Shown here: piece by piece, positions 1 through 7,214 of the stretch | Layout: the number at the start of each line of letters is the position of its first letter | How positions within the stretch are numbered: the stretch's first letter is position 1 | NCBI GenBank assembly: GCA_947259675.1 | Contig: CAMYNE010000198.1 | Coordinates: 1 to 10,281, forward strand | Origin: an uncultured Pirellulaceae bacterium | GTDB lineage: Bacteria > Planctomycetota > Planctomycetia > Pirellulales > Pirellulaceae | Length of the DNA: 10,281 nucleotides | Reading direction: 5' to 3' | Notes under the pieces: generated by a model | The model's input: only the letters and a program-made list of their open reading frames with translations | Told to the model about the DNA's origin: nothing | The model's database searches: none | Translations under genes and position numbers: made by a program

Positions 1-421
1 TAATCGACTAATGCTGAGATCCTTTGTTCTGCTCCCGTTGATCGTCGCCAATACGGAACGTCTGTCGCAATTAATATTTTGGGCGCATTCATTTTGCAGA
101 GACTCGTTTTCATTCGTCCGGTCAAGTCGAAATTTTCGTTTAGCCGCGTGCCCAACGGGCCGCGTTTGCCGGTCAAAACACGCGGGGCGTTGCCCCACTG
201 GCACTTACTTTAGGACCCAACCTCTCAAGTTGGGAGAGGTCGACGTCTCAGCGTCGGGTGAGGGTTGTTGATTCCGTAAGGAATCTTTTAGGTTCCCTCT
301 CCCGGACCCTCACGTGTCGTCGGGAGAGGGTCTCGAGTCGCCATAAAGTAAGTGCCATTTGGCGTTGCCCACGCGGTTTAACAATGCGCTTATATCATTC
401 TCGCTTTCAACAAACGAATTT
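1..421. other. Intergenic region at left edge, no convincing gene
   Basis: This stretch lies downstream of rph. Short open frames exist here, but they run through inverted repeats and show no protein family signature, so I treat them as non-coding. From about 139 to 380 it holds nested inverted repeats (listed separately). A short hairpin of the form GCCC-AAC-GGGC (150-160) is flanked by CGCG on both sides, and GGGGC-GTT-GCCCC lies at 184-196. No thymine-rich tail follows either hairpin, so a classical intrinsic terminator for rph is not evident. Positions 1-138 show nothing I can name. Confidence 0.55.
199..357. repeat. MITE-like element with 14-bp terminal inverted repeats
   Basis: The 159-bp segment begins with TGGCACTTACTTTA (199-212) and ends with its exact reverse complement (344-357). 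Inside are three further stem-loops: ACCTCTC/GAGAGGT (220-226 with 234-240), GATTCC/GGAATC with a 4-nt loop (270-275 with 280-285), and a 10-bp perfect stem CCCTCTCCCG/CGGGAGAGGG (295-304 with 321-330). GGCGTTGCCC occurs just outside both ends in the same orientation (186-195 and 361-370). Farther out CCGCGTG (144-150) pairs with CACGCGG (370-376), so the whole inverted structure may span about 139-380. No transposase frame is inside. The structure fits a non-autonomous miniature element or a structured intergenic repeat; its copy number in the genome is unknown from this window. Confidence 0.65.
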
Positions 422-1138
422 TCAAAAAGGCCACTCGTCGATAAGCGCTGCTTGCTGCAGAACGGTTAACTCAACGATTCCCATTTTGGCCAGCTTCAGA
501 AGTTCGGCTAGTTCGTCTTCGGTGAAAGTTGACTCTTCGCCGGTCCCCTGGATTTCCACGAATTGACCCTCTCCCGTCATCACCACGTTCATATCAACCG
601 AAGCCGCGAAATCCATCGCGTAATCCAGATCGGCGACAGCCCTGCCTTCGACGACACCGACGCTGATCGCCGCAACGTTGTCTCGAAGCGGGTAGATATT
701 GGGATCTGGCAAGTTCGGTTTGCACGAATTTATCGCATCAACCAACGCGATCAAGGCTCCTGTAATACTGGCCGTCCGTGTACCGCCGTCAGCTTCTAAA
801 ACGTCGCAGTCTACCGTAACCTGCCTTGGTCCAAGTGCTTCCAGATCCGCGACCGCACGGAGGCTGCGTCCGATCAGGCGTTGGATTTCCGTGGTCCGGC
901 CATCGACTTTTTTTCGATCACGCTGTTTTCGGGGGCTGGTGCTGCCGGGCAACATATTATACTCCGCCGTGATCCAGCCCTTTCCCGAATCGACCATCCA
1001 CGGCGGAACGTTTTCATCAACACTTGCCGTGCAAAGCACGGTTGTGCCACCACTTTGATACAAAACGCTGCCGGGTGTTTTTTTGGTGAAATGGCGAGTG
1101 ATTTTTACGGGTCTGATTTCTTGTGGATTGCGAGTCAT
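422..1138 (-). CDS. rph: Ribonuclease PH (tRNA 3'-end phosphorolytic exonuclease)
   Basis: Encodes 238 residues, the normal length for bacterial RNase PH. This cytoplasmic enzyme uses inorganic phosphate to trim nucleotides after the CCA end of tRNA precursors and releases nucleoside diphosphates. Family landmarks are all present: the basic SPRKQRDRKKVDGR segment near residues 68-81, EIQRLIGRSLRAV at 84-96, CDVLEADGGTRTASITGA at 111-128, and DLDYAMDFAASVDMN at 170-184. The last holds two aspartates (176 and 182) spaced like the catalytic pair of known RNase PH enzymes. GEGQFVEIQGTGEE follows at 189-202. The ATG at 1138 is preceded by a modest GGA purine stretch and gives the expected MTRNPQEIRPVKI start. 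It lies 43 nt after argF on the same strand and is probably the last gene of an argB-argF-rph unit. The sequence appears intact. Confidence 0.97.
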   Translation of the reverse strand: MTRNPQEIRPVKITRHFTKKTPGSVLYQSGGTTVLCTASVDENVPPWMVDSGKGWITAEYNMLPGSTSPRKQRDRKKVDGRTTEIQRLIGRSLRAVADLEALGPRQVTVDCDVLEADGGTRTASITGALIALVDAINSCKPNLPDPNIYPLRDNVAAISVGVVEGRAVADLDYAMDFAASVDMNVVMTGEGQFVEIQGTGEESTFTEDELAELLKLAKMGIVELTVLQQAALIDEWPF

Positions 1139-1181
1139 ACTTTTCCGTCAAAATGACAATGATGATCTGTAATTGTTTTGG

Positions 1182-2114
1182 TCAAACATGGACCGGTTTC
1201 CTGGCGCCGGTTAACAGCCAAACGACTAATCCCTTTTGCGCGTGTAATCGGTTTTCAGCTTGTTCGACCACCGCACTGGCGGGACTGTCAATGATGTCAG
1301 CTGTAACTTCCTCGTTGCGTCGGGCGGGCAGACAATGCAGAAGTCTCGCTCCCTTTCGAGCCTTTTTCATGATCATGGCGTTGACTTGGAAATCGGCAAA
1401 CTCTTTTAGCCGCTGTGCTTTTTCGGCTTCCTGCCCCATGCTTGTCCAAACATCGGTGTACACAAACTCAGCGTCTTCTACAGCGATCCGTGGATCGTCC
1501 GTCTGTTCGATGACGGTGCGGCCAGCTTCTTGATTCAACTGTTGGATGAAATCGTCTTCGAACTGATAACCGGCTGGCGAAGCGATCGACAATTGGATAC
1601 CGAGTTTGCTGCAGATGATCGCCAAGCTGTAGGTGACGTTGTTGGAATCACCCAGGAAGGCAATTTTGGTATTTTCCAAGTCCAAACTTAGTTCCTGCAC
1701 CGTCATCATGTCGGCCAAAGCCTGACATGGATGGGAAACGTCCGTTAGTCCGTTGATGACGGGGCAACGGGAAAATTTGATCGCCTCGCGAACATCCTTA
1801 TGACGTTTCGCCCGGATGACCAAGACGTCCAGATAGCTGGTCAGAATCGGCACGAAATCCTGAATCGGCTCACGAGTGCCCCAGCCAACATCCTCACCAA
1901 GGAACAAGCTGCTCCCGCCGAGCTGCCCTGTCAGGGCCTCAAAACTGACACGAGTACGCAGGGAAGGTTTTTCAAAGAGCATTCCCATAATGTGCCCTTG
2001 TAACAGGGAAGGTCGTTCTCCGGTTCTGAGTTTGGATTTCAGATCATTACCGATCTCCAACACACGATGAATCTCATCGCTGGAAAAATCGAATAGTGTT
2101 AAGAGGTGACGCAT
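1182..2114 (-). CDS. argF: Ornithine carbamoyltransferase
   Basis: Encodes 310 residues from the ATG at 2114. It transfers the carbamoyl group of carbamoyl phosphate to ornithine to make citrulline, the sixth step of arginine synthesis, in the cytoplasm. The carbamoyl-phosphate loop reads FEKPSLRTRVSFE (47-59), with SLRTR replacing the commoner STRTR. HPCQ is at 128-131, FLGDSNNV at 153-160, the ornithine-loop signature DVWTSMGQE at 221-229, and the catalytic-cysteine motif HCLPAR at 260-265. The SMG-type loop argues for ornithine rather than acetylornithine or aspartate as acceptor. The frame is open upstream to 2150 (ATG at 2147), but MRHLLTLFDFSS is the usual family N-terminus and has AAGGG 8 nt before it, so I chose 2114. 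It follows argB with a 72-nt gap and precedes rph. Confidence 0.96.
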   Translation of the reverse strand: MRHLLTLFDFSSDEIHRVLEIGNDLKSKLRTGERPSLLQGHIMGMLFEKPSLRTRVSFEALTGQLGGSSLFLGEDVGWGTREPIQDFVPILTSYLDVLVIRAKRHKDVREAIKFSRCPVINGLTDVSHPCQALADMMTVQELSLDLENTKIAFLGDSNNVTYSLAIICSKLGIQLSIASPAGYQFEDDFIQQLNQEAGRTVIEQTDDPRIAVEDAEFVYTDVWTSMGQEAEKAQRLKEFADFQVNAMIMKKARKGARLLHCLPARRNEEVTADIIDSPASAVVEQAENRLHAQKGLVVWLLTGARKPVHV

Positions 2115-2186
2115 GGGACACGCCCTTTTTGACTGGAAAAATGACATCAACGATTAGTGACGAAGCAAGTATTGTAACGCTTGATA

Positions 2187-3065
2187 TCAATCGCCACAGA
2201 TGACCGTACCGATACCGCTGGTGGTGTACACCTCAAGCAGCAGCGAGTGCCGTAAGCGACCGTCAATGATGTGGACCTTGCGAACGCCTCTGTCGATCGT
2301 TTCAAGACATGCTTCGACTTTGGGAATCATGCCTCCCGAGATCGTACCCGCGTTGATCAGCTCGCGTGCCGTGGATGGATTGAGTGTCGATATCAGTGAT
2401 TCGGGGTCGTCTGGATCGGCAAGCACGCCAGGAATGTCACTAATCATGACGAGTTTGTCAGCATTCAGTTGTTGGGCCACTTTGGTCGCAACGGTGTCGG
2501 CGTTTACATTGAGTCTTTGACCATCAGCCGATTCGCACATCGACGGTATGAATGGCACTTGCCCGGCGTAGCAGAGATTCTCGATAACCTGGCGGTCGAC
2601 CCGTGTGATCGAACCGACGAATCCCAGGTCGATCGGATTGCCGGCCTCATCTTTCACTTGAAAAGGCTCGCCAGTCAGGACCGGAGTCGACTCAAAGTTC
2701 AAAGTCATCGCCCGGCCACCGATTTTTTCGAATTCCTCGGCCAGAAATTCATTCGTTTGTTTGGCAAGCACGCGTTCGACAATTTCCAAAGTTTGGGAAT
2801 CGGTGTACCGTCGTCCCTGAACAAATCTTGGCTCGATGCCGGCTTCGGACATCGCCGCACTAATTCGGTTGCCCGCGCCGTGCACGATGACGGGTCGCAT
2901 TCCCACCGTTTCCATAAATAAAACGTCGAGCAGGATATGATGCAGGGCGTCGGAGTTGTCCAAGACACTTCCACCAAGCTTGATCACCGTTGTCTTGTCA
3001 CGGAATTCCTTGATCCAGCCAAGTGCCTCAATCAGTGTGTCGGCTTTTTCAATCGCCAATTTCAA
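2187..3065 (-). CDS. argB: Acetylglutamate kinase
   Basis: Encodes 292 residues, a normal length. It phosphorylates N-acetylglutamate at the gamma-carboxylate with ATP, the second step of the acetylated arginine pathway. Amino-acid-kinase motifs are in order: VIKLGGS (27-33) with the phosphate-binding lysine 29, VHGAG (61-65, where VHGGG is usual), the substrate-contacting RFVQGRRYTD (80-89), LNVNADT (185-191), MISDIPGVL (207-215), SGGMIPKVEAC (243-253) with the second lysine, and HIIDGRLRHSLLLEVYT (265-281). No ATG fits the start. A stop codon lies two codons before the TTG at 3065, so translation must begin at that TTG or the one at 3059; GGCGGA lies 7 nt before the first. It is the probable first gene of the argB-argF-rph unit. 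Confidence 0.95.
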   Translation of the reverse strand: MKLAIEKADTLIEALGWIKEFRDKTTVIKLGGSVLDNSDALHHILLDVLFMETVGMRPVIVHGAGNRISAAMSEAGIEPRFVQGRRYTDSQTLEIVERVLAKQTNEFLAEEFEKIGGRAMTLNFESTPVLTGEPFQVKDEAGNPIDLGFVGSITRVDRQVIENLCYAGQVPFIPSMCESADGQRLNVNADTVATKVAQQLNADKLVMISDIPGVLADPDDPESLISTLNPSTARELINAGTISGGMIPKVEACLETIDRGVRKVHIIDGRLRHSLLLEVYTTSGIGTVICGD

Positions 3066-3079
3066 ATTTCAGTCCGCCA

Positions 3080-3108
3080 AATCTGTGAATCACCTGTATA
3101 CCTATCAA
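3080..3108 (-). promoter_or_regulatory. Weak candidate promoter for argB
   Basis: On the minus strand TTGATA (3108-3103) and CAGATT (3085-3080) are separated by 17 nt, just upstream of the argB TTG start. The -35 box matches the sigma-70 consensus at five of six positions and the -10 box at only three of six. If used, the leader would be very short, about a dozen nucleotides. This is position and consensus only, so it is a tentative call. Confidence 0.2.
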
Positions 3109-3120
3109 CGGACACCATCG

Positions 3121-3300
3121 TAGCCCGCATTTCTCACAAGTCGTAGGCCGGCAACGAGCAAACGTTGTAATTGCCGGAACTGCAGCCGCTTTTCTGGAAG
3201 CAGCGCAAAAACAGTTTGCTAGTCGAATTAGTGGCGTTTGCGCTGTTCCGGCAAAGCACATACGCGACTTTGTTCCGGCCTACGTGAGAAATCCCGGCTA
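3121..3300. repeat. 180-bp hairpin-forming inverted-repeat element (MITE-like)
   Basis: Paired arms nest around a centre near 3223: TAGCC (3121-3125) with GGCTA (3296-3300), ATTTCTCAC (3129-3137) with GTGAGAAAT (3284-3292), CGTAGGCCGG (3142-3151) with CCGGCCTACG (3275-3284), TTGCCGGAAC (3171-3180) with GTTCCGGCAA (3245-3254), and CAGCGCAAA (3201-3209) with TTTGCGCTG (3237-3245). Each listed pair is a perfect complement. The whole would fold into one long bulged hairpin. Short open frames here are by-products of the symmetry. It carries no transposase, so it resembles a non-autonomous miniature element or a REP-type intergenic repeat. It sits between the fusion gene and argB and could affect read-through transcription. 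Confidence 0.7.
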
Positions 3301-3500
3301 GTGCGTGTCGCACCGACGAATAGCGGTCGTGGCGTTCTGTTTGCCGGGCGAAACCGACGAAAAGACGCCAAACTTAAACCAAACGCGCTCTAGAACCGTT
3401 AATTTGACTGTCAACAGAGGCAGATTGGCAGGTTGATAAAACATCTCTGATGATTTCGAAAAGCAATTCCGTTTCGTGCTTCGAATCACGTTCGATAGAT
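3301..3500. other. Intergenic remainder between fusion gene and argB
   Basis: Together with the 180-bp repeat this completes a 435-base gene-free interval (3066-3500). I see no coding signal. No convincing intrinsic terminator with a T tract follows the fusion gene. A minus-strand TTGACA at 3414-3409 has no good -10 partner at usual spacing. Confidence 0.5.
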
Positions 3501-6500
3501 CTAGCTGCCAACCGCCGAGGTGCTCTTCAAACCGTGTTCGGAAACGATTTGTTTCCATTCGCGGTCGATGATCGCAACCGAGGTGCGAATCTGTTCCTCG
3601 GAATGTTCGGCTGTCATGAAGATACGCACTCTTGCTTCATCATCGGCAACCGCCGGATGCAGAATCGGCTGTGCATTAATGCCGTTGTTGAAAAGCGCTT
3701 CGGAGAGTCGAAGGGCACGAATCGAACTGCTCGTGATGATCGGAATGATCGGCGTTCCGCCACCACTCCTACCGGTGTTAAGTCCCGCCTGTTTGGCAAG
3801 TTTCAGGAACAGTCTTGAATTGTCCTGAAGGCGTTTGACTCGTTCTGGAGCGTTTTTGAGTACCCGCAACGCGCCTAACGCGGCACCTACATTGGCCGGA
3901 GGCATGCCAGCCGCAAAAACGTAACCCGGTGTTGTGTATCGGAGGTATTCAATCAGTTGATGAGTGCCGCCGATAAATCCACCACAACTTCCAAACGCCT
4001 TACTGAGCGTTCCCATCCAGCATTCGACATCTTCGCGGTTGACATCAAAAACTTCAGCCAGCCCGCGACCCGTTTTGCCCATCGTGCCAATCGAGTGGGC
4101 TTCGTCGACGAACAACCAGGCTTTGTAGCGGTTTTTGATCTCGATAAACTTCGGCAGATCAGGGTAGTCTCCGTCCATACTGTACAGACCTTCAATCGCA
4201 ATCAGCACACGACGATAGGAATGACGGACTTCTTCAAGAACACAATTCAGGTGTTCGTAATCGTTATGTTTAAACGGTCTTCGTCTGGCACCCGATAGTT
4301 CTGCACCCTGGATAATGCTGTTGTGTGCCAGGCTGTCGTGGATAATCAAATCGCCTGAACCGACTAGATGGCCGATAACGGACTCGTTTGTCGCATGTCC
4401 ACCGGGGAAAGTAATAACGTCTTCAACATCCAGAAAATCAGAAAGTTCTTTCTCAAGATCGCGATGGATCGTCTTTTCCCCAGAAACGATTCGACTGGCC
4501 GAAACACTGGTTCCGAATTCATCGATCGCGTTTTTGGCCGATTGCGAGACGTCGGGATGGCCTGAAAGGCCAAGGTAGTTGTAGCTGGCGAAGGATATCA
4601 GTTCACGTCCATCAATTTTCGTCGTGTCACCGATCCGACCCTCGTGCACTCCAAAAAATGGATTCCGAAGACCCGTCGAGTCAATCAAACGACGCAAACG
4701 GTGCAGCCGCACAAACTCCGGCATCTTATCAAGCTGATAATAGGACTCGGGAATCGGACCTTTGACGCGAGTTCGAATTTCAGACTGGCTGAGCCGTTGA
4801 TAGTCTTTTATGACGGGTGTCTTGCCAATATGCGCCTGAATCGCTTCCGCAACTTCGCGAACGGTTTCGACGCGAGTTCGAATTTCAGACTGGCTGAGCC
4901 GTCGATAGTCTTTGATGACGGGTGACTTGCCAATGTGTGCCTGAATCGCTTCCGCAACTTCGCGAACGGTTTCAACATCCTGAAGAACTTCGTCCGGCAA
5001 CGTTCCGCCGAACACCGTGCAGAGATAGGAAGCGATATCCGTTCTGGCGAGTGAATCCAAACCAAGATGTACGATATTTGTGTCAAGCGTCAGGTTCTTC
5101 GCCTGTTCACGTCCAACTTCGCGAACGAAATACTTCACTGCCTCAACAACGTCGACGGACAACTCACCCAACTCTTCTTCGGTCGCCGGATGACCGTTTC
5201 GTTCCACCGTTGATGCTTCCCCAGTTTCGGGGACGTACGACTCTTCCCACGATACCCAGCGCGCGAATGTCATTAAACTGTTGTCAATAAATTGTTGACG
5301 ACAGGCGTGACGTTGAACTTTTCCGCTGGAAGTTTTGGGAATGCTGTGCGCGCGTACCAAAACGATTGCATCGGGAGGCAAATCGTGTTCGTCAGCGACA
5401 GAAGAACGGATTTCATTGATGACTTCGTCCCAGCTCTTGTGCTTGGCGTTTCTTTGGACTTCGCAAACAATCACGAGATGTTCGCGGTCCCAACGGTCAA
5501 TCGAGAAAGCCGCAGCACCGCCAGATTGGGTGCGCGGGTCACATTGTTCGACCGTCGCCTCGAGGTCTTGTGGGTAACGGTTGACCCCCCGGACAATAAT
5601 CATGTCCTTGAGACGACCGGCTACAAAAAGTTCGCCTTTGTCCATGAAACCCAGATCACCCGAGCGAATATACTCTCGACCATTGTCAGGTGAGATGCGG
5701 GCACGGAAGATTTCGGCAGAGATTTCGGGCTTGTTCCAGTAGCCCTGACCGCCGCTGGGACTGTTAATCCAGATTTCACCGACTTCCGCGTCGCCCAGTT
5801 TTCTACGTGTCTCCGGATTGACGATAATGACTTCTTCGCCACTGATCACCTTACCACAACCGACGAGTTTTTTTGCGTTTGGGTTGGATTCCGGGACTTC
5901 TTCGACTCGATGTTGGACGAGCGCGTTTTTGTCAAACGTCTTTATGATTGGCTTGTTGAGAGGGTCGCTACCAGTAACGATCAAAGTCGTTTCCGCCATA
6001 CCGTAACAAGGATAATGGCTAATCGGATCAAATCCGTATCGCTCAAATTTCTCGGTGAACGCGTCCATCACATCCGCACGTACAGGCTCGGCTCCATTGA
6101 ATGCGACTTTCCAGCTGGAAAGATCTAGCCCTTCACATTGTTCTTCAGTGATTTTGGTCGTGCAAAGCGCGTAGGCAAAACTAGGTCCGCCAGAGTCTGT
6201 CCCCTTAAACCTGGAAATGGCTCGAAGCCAACGAATCGGTTTTGTCAGGAAAGAAATCGGAGACATAATCGTTGTTTCGATACCGAAATACATCGGGTGC
6301 AGAGTTCCACCGATCAATCCCATATCGTGGTACAAAGGTAGCCACGTACATCCGGATACTCTTCGGTCCATCCCAAATGATTCGGCAATCATGCGACAGT
6401 TTTCCAGCAGGTTACGATGCGTGAGCATCACTCCCTTCGGCGATCCGGTTGCTCCCGATGTATATTGGATCAATGCCAAAAAACTGGGATCGACTTGCGG

Positions 6501-7013
6501 CTTTACCCAGTCGCTAGCAATTTCAAGCGGAATGGAATCGGTCGTAACCCATGGAACTTGATGGATACTCGAATCAGGATCAAGTTTCGATTTTTTGGAT
6601 TGATTGAAAACAGACTGATCTACCAGGCAAACCGCGGCTTGGGCATCTTTTGAGATAGCGTTAATTCGCCCCATATTTCGATTGCGACGTGGTGGATACG
6701 CGGGAATGGGCACGATGCCAGCGTAATGGCAACCAAAAAACGCGGTTATGAAGTCGAGTCCTGTCGGATACATCAACAGGGCTCGTTGGCCGGCATAACC
6801 GAGCGAAACTAGCTTAGCGGCGATCGCGCGCGCTTTTTCGTCAAGTTCGCCGTATTGAACGGTTATGTATTCATCTTCTCCATCTTCGCCCGCTGGCTTG
6901 TCAAGAAAACGAAACGCTGTGCTTTCAGGCTGAGCCAAGGCCCAATAACGCAGTCGTTCAACAAAATTTGTTTCGGGAGGCGAGAACGGCTCCAGCACTT
7001 TAGATAGATTCAC
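3501..7013 (-). CDS. Fatty acyl-AMP ligase / acyl carrier / PLP-dependent alpha-oxoamine synthase fusion
   Basis: About 1170 residues in three domains. Residues 1-585 form a fatty acyl-AMP ligase: P-loop YTSGATGSPKGVM (184-196), LPLYHDMGLIGG (225-236), CYGMAE (336-341), RSGDLG (450-455), GRLKD (466-470) and PKTSSGKVQR with C-terminal lysine 565. Residues about 615-695 are an acyl carrier protein whose LGLDSL holds serine 654, the predicted phosphopantetheine site. Residues about 760-1160 are a fold-type I PLP enzyme of the BioF/Kbl/serine palmitoyltransferase family, with SYNYLGLSGHP, VDEAHSIGTMG (969-979) and TLSKAFG carrying the predicted PLP lysine 1005. The likely job is to activate a fatty acid as acyl-AMP, load it on the carrier and condense it with an amino acid, losing CO2. 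The frame is open to a TTG at 7076, but I prefer the GTG at 7013, preceded by GGAG at 11 nt. A 35-residue segment is duplicated at 680-749. Biotin synthesis alone would not need the ligase and carrier; a lipid or signal aminoketone is more likely. Confidence 0.93.
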   Translation of the reverse strand: MNLSKVLEPFSPPETNFVERLRYWALAQPESTAFRFLDKPAGEDGEDEYITVQYGELDEKARAIAAKLVSLGYAGQRALLMYPTGLDFITAFFGCHYAGIVPIPAYPPRRNRNMGRINAISKDAQAAVCLVDQSVFNQSKKSKLDPDSSIHQVPWVTTDSIPLEIASDWVKPQVDPSFLALIQYTSGATGSPKGVMLTHRNLLENCRMIAESFGMDRRVSGCTWLPLYHDMGLIGGTLHPMYFGIETTIMSPISFLTKPIRWLRAISRFKGTDSGGPSFAYALCTTKITEEQCEGLDLSSWKVAFNGAEPVRADVMDAFTEKFERYGFDPISHYPCYGMAETTLIVTGSDPLNKPIIKTFDKNALVQHRVEEVPESNPNAKKLVGCGKVISGEEVIIVNPETRRKLGDAEVGEIWINSPSGGQGYWNKPEISAEIFRARISPDNGREYIRSGDLGFMDKGELFVAGRLKDMIIVRGVNRYPQDLEATVEQCDPRTQSGGAAAFSIDRWDREHLVIVCEVQRNAKHKSWDEVINEIRSSVADEHDLPPDAIVLVRAHSIPKTSSGKVQRHACRQQFIDNSLMTFARWVSWEESYVPETGEASTVERNGHPATEEELGELSVDVVEAVKYFVREVGREQAKNLTLDTNIVHLGLDSLARTDIASYLCTVFGGTLPDEVLQDVETVREVAEAIQAHIGKSPVIKDYRRLSQSEIRTRVETVREVAEAIQAHIGKTPVIKDYQRLSQSEIRTRVKGPIPESYYQLDKMPEFVRLHRLRRLIDSTGLRNPFFGVHEGRIGDTTKIDGRELISFASYNYLGLSGHPDVSQSAKNAIDEFGTSVSASRIVSGEKTIHRDLEKELSDFLDVEDVITFPGGHATNESVIGHLVGSGDLIIHDSLAHNSIIQGAELSGARRRPFKHNDYEHLNCVLEEVRHSYRRVLIAIEGLYSMDGDYPDLPKFIEIKNRYKAWLFVDEAHSIGTMGKTGRGLAEVFDVNREDVECWMGTLSKAFGSCGGFIGGTHQLIEYLRYTTPGYVFAAGMPPANVGAALGALRVLKNAPERVKRLQDNSRLFLKLAKQAGLNTGRSGGGTPIIPIITSSSIRALRLSEALFNNGINAQPILHPAVADDEARVRIFMTAEHSEEQIRTSVAIIDREWKQIVSEHGLKSTSAVGS
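4767..4976 (-). repeat. In-frame 105-bp tandem duplication inside the fusion gene
   Basis: Two adjacent 105-bp units (4872-4976, translated first, and 4767-4871) differ at only 6 positions, so they are 99/105 identical. Each encodes 35 residues running from VETVREVAEAIQAHIGK to LSQSEIRTR. Only two residues differ between the copies (Ser/Thr and Arg/Gln); the other four changes are silent. The unit covers the last helix of the acyl carrier domain plus the linker to the synthase domain, so the protein has a second copy of carrier helix IV in its linker. The high identity indicates a recent duplication that kept the frame. Confidence 0.95.
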
Positions 7014-7164
7014 TTGAAGTTTAACTCCACATTCCGCAGCCGTTGTCCAGACAATTGATCGGACCTGGTGTACCAAGTCAGAAGTTGCAGTTTCAGTCGT
7101 TTGTTGGTTACGTCAGACGATGAATATGTTTTCGACAACCCACTTCATGTAAGGTGAGCGTCGA

Positions 7165-7208
7165 AATCAAACCGTCAATTTCCAAATTCTTTATCAAGCG
7201 GTTTGATT
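7165..7208. promoter_or_regulatory. 10-bp perfect dyad overlapping the fusion-gene promoter
   Basis: AATCAAACCG (7165-7174) and CGGTTTGATT (7199-7208) are exact reverse complements 24 nt apart. The right arm overlaps three bases of the candidate -10 hexamer and reaches the predicted start site; the left arm lies in the early transcribed region. Because the start would fall inside or just after the right arm, the RNA would not contain both arms fully. A DNA-binding operator is therefore a better reading than an RNA hairpin. The regulator is unknown. Confidence 0.4.
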
Positions 7209-7214
7209 ATAACA
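7206..7214 (-). promoter_or_regulatory. Extended -10 promoter for the fusion gene
   Basis: The minus strand reads TG-T-TATAAT (7214-7206), a perfect sigma-70 -10 hexamer with the extended TGn motif. The -35 position at 17 nt spacing is poor (about three of six matches), as is common for extended -10 promoters. Transcription would start near 7199 and leave a leader of about 185 nt before the GTG at 7013. No other minus-strand gene lies between. Consensus match only; sigma-factor preferences in planctomycetes may differ. Confidence 0.42.

Noticed and set aside
184..330. GC-rich hairpins as intrinsic terminators for rph
   Set aside because: None is followed by a run of T on the rph strand, and they are better explained as internal parts of the repeat element.
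3081..3105. Possible ArgR-type box (TGTGAAT with TGTATA) before argB
   Set aside because: Only one half-site resembles the known operator and the second half lacks the expected ATTCA-type symmetry.
3049..3261. A 70-codon minus-strand frame upstream of argB
   Set aside because: It lies almost wholly within the 180-bp inverted-repeat element, overlaps the argB start and has no family resemblance.
3386..3414. A TTGACA on the minus strand as a distant argB promoter
   Set aside because: The hexamer is perfect, but the -10 position at 17 nt reads AGAGCG and no alternative spacing gives a good match.
3501..7013. Calling the fusion gene bioF (biotin synthesis)
   Set aside because: The synthase domain alone would match loosely, but the fused acyl-AMP ligase and carrier and the absence of other bio genes make a biotin role unsupported.
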